A stretch of DNA of 22,367 nt, from positions 1 through 22,367 of the forward strand of contig NWUY0300012644.1 of the NCBI GenBank assembly GCA_004151065.3, written 5' to 3'. Below, one piece after another: positions 20,395 through 22,367 of the stretch. The position numbers were made by a program, and so were the translations under genes. The notes below the pieces were generated by a model that saw nothing but the letters and a program-made list of their open reading frames with translations, did no database searches and was not told where the DNA came from. Source of the DNA: Larix sibirica. Its lineage: Eukaryota; Streptophyta; Pinopsida; Pinales; Pinaceae. The first letter of the stretch is position 1; each line of letters starts with the position of its first letter.

Positions 20395-20859
20395 TTAAGC
20401 TTTTCGTTGAGGTGCTTTGATGGTAAGCGTCTTTTCCTCAAACCGGATGGAGGTGGTCCAGGCATTAAGCTGCTGAATGATTTTGTCCAGCTTTTGCTCA
20501 TTCTGCTTCAAAGTATCCTGCAAATGGTCAACCTTGCGATTTGTAGCTTCGATTTTTGAGAGGAGCTGATCTTGCCTTTCTTCATCCTTTTTATGATTAT
20601 CAATGACCCTGCGATGCGTGCCCTGTATTTCCGATCTCAGCTCCTTCAAACGATCAGATAACTCTGAAAAGTTGTTGTTTAACCCAAAAACAATATTATT
20701 TAGCACTTCAGACACATAGTTGAGTATTTTCTCTGACATTGGTAAATTCTTTGATCCTTCTCTGCTTGAACTCACAGATTGGTACCTTTTAGTGAGCCAG
20801 AACCCATCGAATTGTTGCATGGGATGATCTGGTGTTTGGGGCAAATCAATGTCCTCCAT
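20395..20859 (-). CDS. Intact 154-residue coiled-coil protein of unknown function
   Basis: The only intact frame here with clear protein-like structure. Residues 1-40 are polar with Pro, Gln and Ser and a short aromatic segment (FDGFWL, 17-22). Residues 45-135 form a long predicted coiled coil: hydrophobic residues at 60, 64, 67, 71, 74 and 78, then 99, 103, 110, 113, 117, 124, 127 and 131 follow heptad spacing, with a polar stretch (80-97) between. The basic tail ends in KAPQRKA. There is no signal peptide or membrane segment. The ATG at 20859-20857 has A at -3 and G at +4, a good plant start context, and an in-frame stop closes it at 20395. Possible partners are other coiled coils (oligomerisation). 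The family was not recognised. A retroelement or endogenous pararetroviral accessory protein cannot be excluded, nor can a 3' exon of a longer gene. Confidence 0.6.
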   Translation of the reverse strand: MEDIDLPQTPDHPMQQFDGFWLTKRYQSVSSSREGSKNLPMSEKILNYVSEVLNNIVFGLNNNFSELSDRLKELRSEIQGTHRRVIDNHKKDEERQDQLLSKIEATNRKVDHLQDTLKQNEQKLDKIIQQLNAWTTSIRFEEKTLTIKAPQRKA

Positions 20860-21142
20860 GTTGAATGGACAAATTACTGAAAACCAGCAAGTGAGTACTT
20901 AAGTTTCTCTAAGCTATTCTGGCCAAGTACAGTGGGGGAATGATGGGCAACAGACCACTGACAAAATTAGTAAGGAAAGGCTCTCACCGCAAATTAGATG
21001 GTGGGTGGGCTACTGATCACTGAAACCAATTAGAATTCACTGATGCTCGGCTCTCATGGCGACTGTCCCAGCTGCTTCGTCCTTTGAAGCCACAAACATC
21101 CAAGATATAGCGTGACTGCAAAAGATGGTGTTCTTGGCGTAC
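20860..21142 (-). promoter_or_regulatory. Putative leader/upstream region of the coiled-coil ORF
   Basis: On the minus strand this less AT-rich region leads into the ORF. It carries GGTTTTCAG (ending about 20877), a fair 3' splice-site sequence 18 bases before the ATG, so a leader intron is possible. It also carries a short upstream ORF starting MFVASKDEAAGTVAMRAEH (ATG about 21102). GCTATATCTTGG near 21109-21098 is TATA-like. None of these is proven. Confidence 0.35.
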
Positions 21143-21232
21143 TTAAAAACGTTCTGTGATTCGAGCGATGGAAGCGGATGCCAAAGAAGCGGATTCATTT
21201 GAATCGTATTCTGCATACGAGTCTGAAACCAT
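21143..21232 (-). CDS. Small Ser-rich ORF (29 residues) upstream of the coiled-coil gene
   Basis: ATG at 21232-21230 to TAA at 21145-21143 encodes MVSDSYAEYDSNESASLASA and nine more residues ending ITERF. It lies on the same strand about 280 bases upstream of the 154-codon ORF. It could be a short upstream ORF, part of a 5' exon or chance. The Ser/Asp/Glu-rich composition is not what random AT-rich DNA usually gives. Confidence 0.25.
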   Translation of the reverse strand: MVSDSYAEYDSNESASLASASIARITERF

Positions 21233-21417
21233 TTTTTCTATCAGAATATAGAAGTTGATGAAGAGTCGGGATTATTTCGATTCATATAAATCCAAAAAGA
21301 ATTTATTCATTCATGTATCTAAAAGAATTTATTCATCGTATGACAAAAAAAATAATTATTCTTTGTTCAAAGAATCCGAAACTATTTTTTTTTGTTCCTT
21401 GGAACATAGAAATTGAT
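21221..21417 (+). repeat. Diverged duplication and 26-bp-period repeat in AT-rich DNA
   Basis: TCTGAAACCATTTTTT near 21221 with ATATAGAAGTTGAT (to 21258) resembles TCCGAAACTATTTTTT near 21375 with ACATAGAAATTGAT (to 21417), suggesting an old duplication about 155 bases apart. Between them AAAAGAATTTATTCAT is exactly repeated at 21295-21310 and 21321-21336. Confidence 0.6.
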
Positions 21418-21479
21418 ATTAATTAAAATTACTTTAATCATATTATCTAAAACCATTATATTTTATTTGGAAAATCTGC

Positions 21480-22367
21480 AAAGTGATTCCCTAGGTTCAA
21501 AGTGTGGAAAGAGGAAATGTATCATAGAAGGAGAAGGTTAAAATGGTTCTAGGCTTGCATGTGAAGTGTCGAAAGTTCCAGTTCTTAAAGATGTGGCTTT
21601 GATAAGCATATTATGTGGAAAGTTGTTTTGAGGAGGCTTGCTTCATGGTTGCCGGTTTTAAACTACATCTCAACTTTCATGTAATGGTAAGGGGTTTGGT
21701 TTCTTTTATTTTTTCGGTTTAAAGAGGACACATATTCTATCATGAATAAGGACTAGAGATTGGGGCTGTCTAGTTTAATCCTTATATAATGTGGGATTTA
21801 GGTTTCAATCCATGACGGGAACATATCCAAAAGATTGGGCTTATTCTTTTGTGGCTTCCCTCATTCTGGTGGAAAAAGGATATTCTAGGAAAAATGGGTA
21901 ATTCAATTGATCGTTTTGTCTTCCTAGGAGATGGATGGGAGTCCAAAGAAGGATGTTAGTGCCTGGATTTTGGTGGAAATGTTCTTAGGGAAGGCATGTT
22001 GGCTGATATGGAAGTGGTGGTAGGGGAGGAGTCTTTTGTACAACCCATTGATTATTCGTGCATCCCTTTTTGATGCTTTGGTTGTCATGAAGTGGCACAT
22101 TTAATAGCTCAACGCCCATGCAAAAAAGGCCCCTTGGAAGTCAAAAAAAAAAATTGATAAAGAAAACTTAGGCAAAAGTGGTGTTGACAAATAAGGTGAA
22201 GTCAATGGAAAGGTTGAGGGCCTCTAAAGCAGATAAGAAGAAAGGTTCAAAGGAAATCGACAAAAGCTCGCTCCAAGTGGACTTGGCCCTTGAGTAGTTA
22301 ATTAAAGGTGTGAAATTCCACAGGGATAGATCACTGAGCTAGAACAAACCTCACAATTTCACACTGT
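21480..22367 (+). mobile_element. LINE D: ORF1 region of a third DUF4283-type LINE, cut by the right edge
   Basis: Plus-strand translation in shifting frames gives DUF4283-type blocks: GKGFGFFYFFGLKRTHI (about 21690-21740), YNVGFRFQSMTGTYPKDWAY (about 21785-21845), then FLGDGWESK near 21930. A degenerate zinc knuckle lies at 22074-22115, reading CFGCHEVAHLIAQRP after PF-stop. The expected Gly is Ala and the last Cys is Arg. The stop before the first Cys is TGA, where Arg (CGA) is usual. A Lys-rich tail follows. ORF2 would lie to the right. The 5' limit is uncertain. Confidence 0.7.

Noticed and set aside
1-22367. tRNA, rRNA, riboswitch and bacterial operon signals
   Set aside because: None could be recognised by eye on either strand, and the content is that of a plant repeat region.

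Overview
This looks like a repeat-rich stretch of a land-plant nuclear genome, most likely a gymnosperm. The evidence is the content: relics of DUF4283-type L1 LINEs, a CACTA (TNP2-type) transposase, AT-rich intergenic DNA, and almost no intact coding sequence. The gymnosperm call rests on recalled resemblance to conifer LINE proteins and is inference. No rRNA, tRNA, CRISPR array, bacterial operon or phage gene was seen. Family assignments come from reading motifs by eye, not from a search.

Layout. 1-~1480 (minus): 5' part of LINE A, with 5'UTR and a broken ORF1 (DUF4283 plus damaged zinc knuckle); its 3' end lies beyond the left edge. ~1735-3300 (minus): decayed CACTA TNP2 transposase. 3776-4290 (minus): SET-domain-like pseudogene, same strand and upstream of the transposase. 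4291-7329: AT-rich DNA with no recognised gene. 7330-14394: LINE B (plus), a structurally complete but dead L1-type element. It has a 12-bp target-site duplication, ORF1, ORF2 (endonuclease, reverse transcriptase, zf-RVT, RNase H), a further ORF after RNase H and a short poly(A). 14395-15828: no recognised gene. 15829-17037: two-copy tandem repeat of about 600 bp. ~17900-19570 (plus): LINE C, a reverse-transcriptase relic of a second LINE family. 19531-20249: several short tandem duplications. 20395-20859 (minus): an intact 154-codon coiled-coil ORF with good start context and a possible poly(A) signal. 21221-21420: diverged AT-rich repeats. ~21480-22367 (plus): LINE D, another ORF1 relic running off the right edge.

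Reading of the history. The CACTA/SET region is older and LINE B was inserted close by. The target-site duplication still reads, while every LINE B reading frame is broken. Nothing recognised here could move by itself today: LINE B lacks endonuclease catalytic residues, LINE C has lost its reverse-transcriptase aspartates, and TNP2 is full of stops and shifts. The one candidate for a living gene is the coiled-coil ORF at 20395-20859. The points most worth a second look are that ORF, the SET fragment beside a transposase, the post-RNase H ORF of LINE B, the stop-codon pattern in LINE B ORF1, and the tandem duplications.
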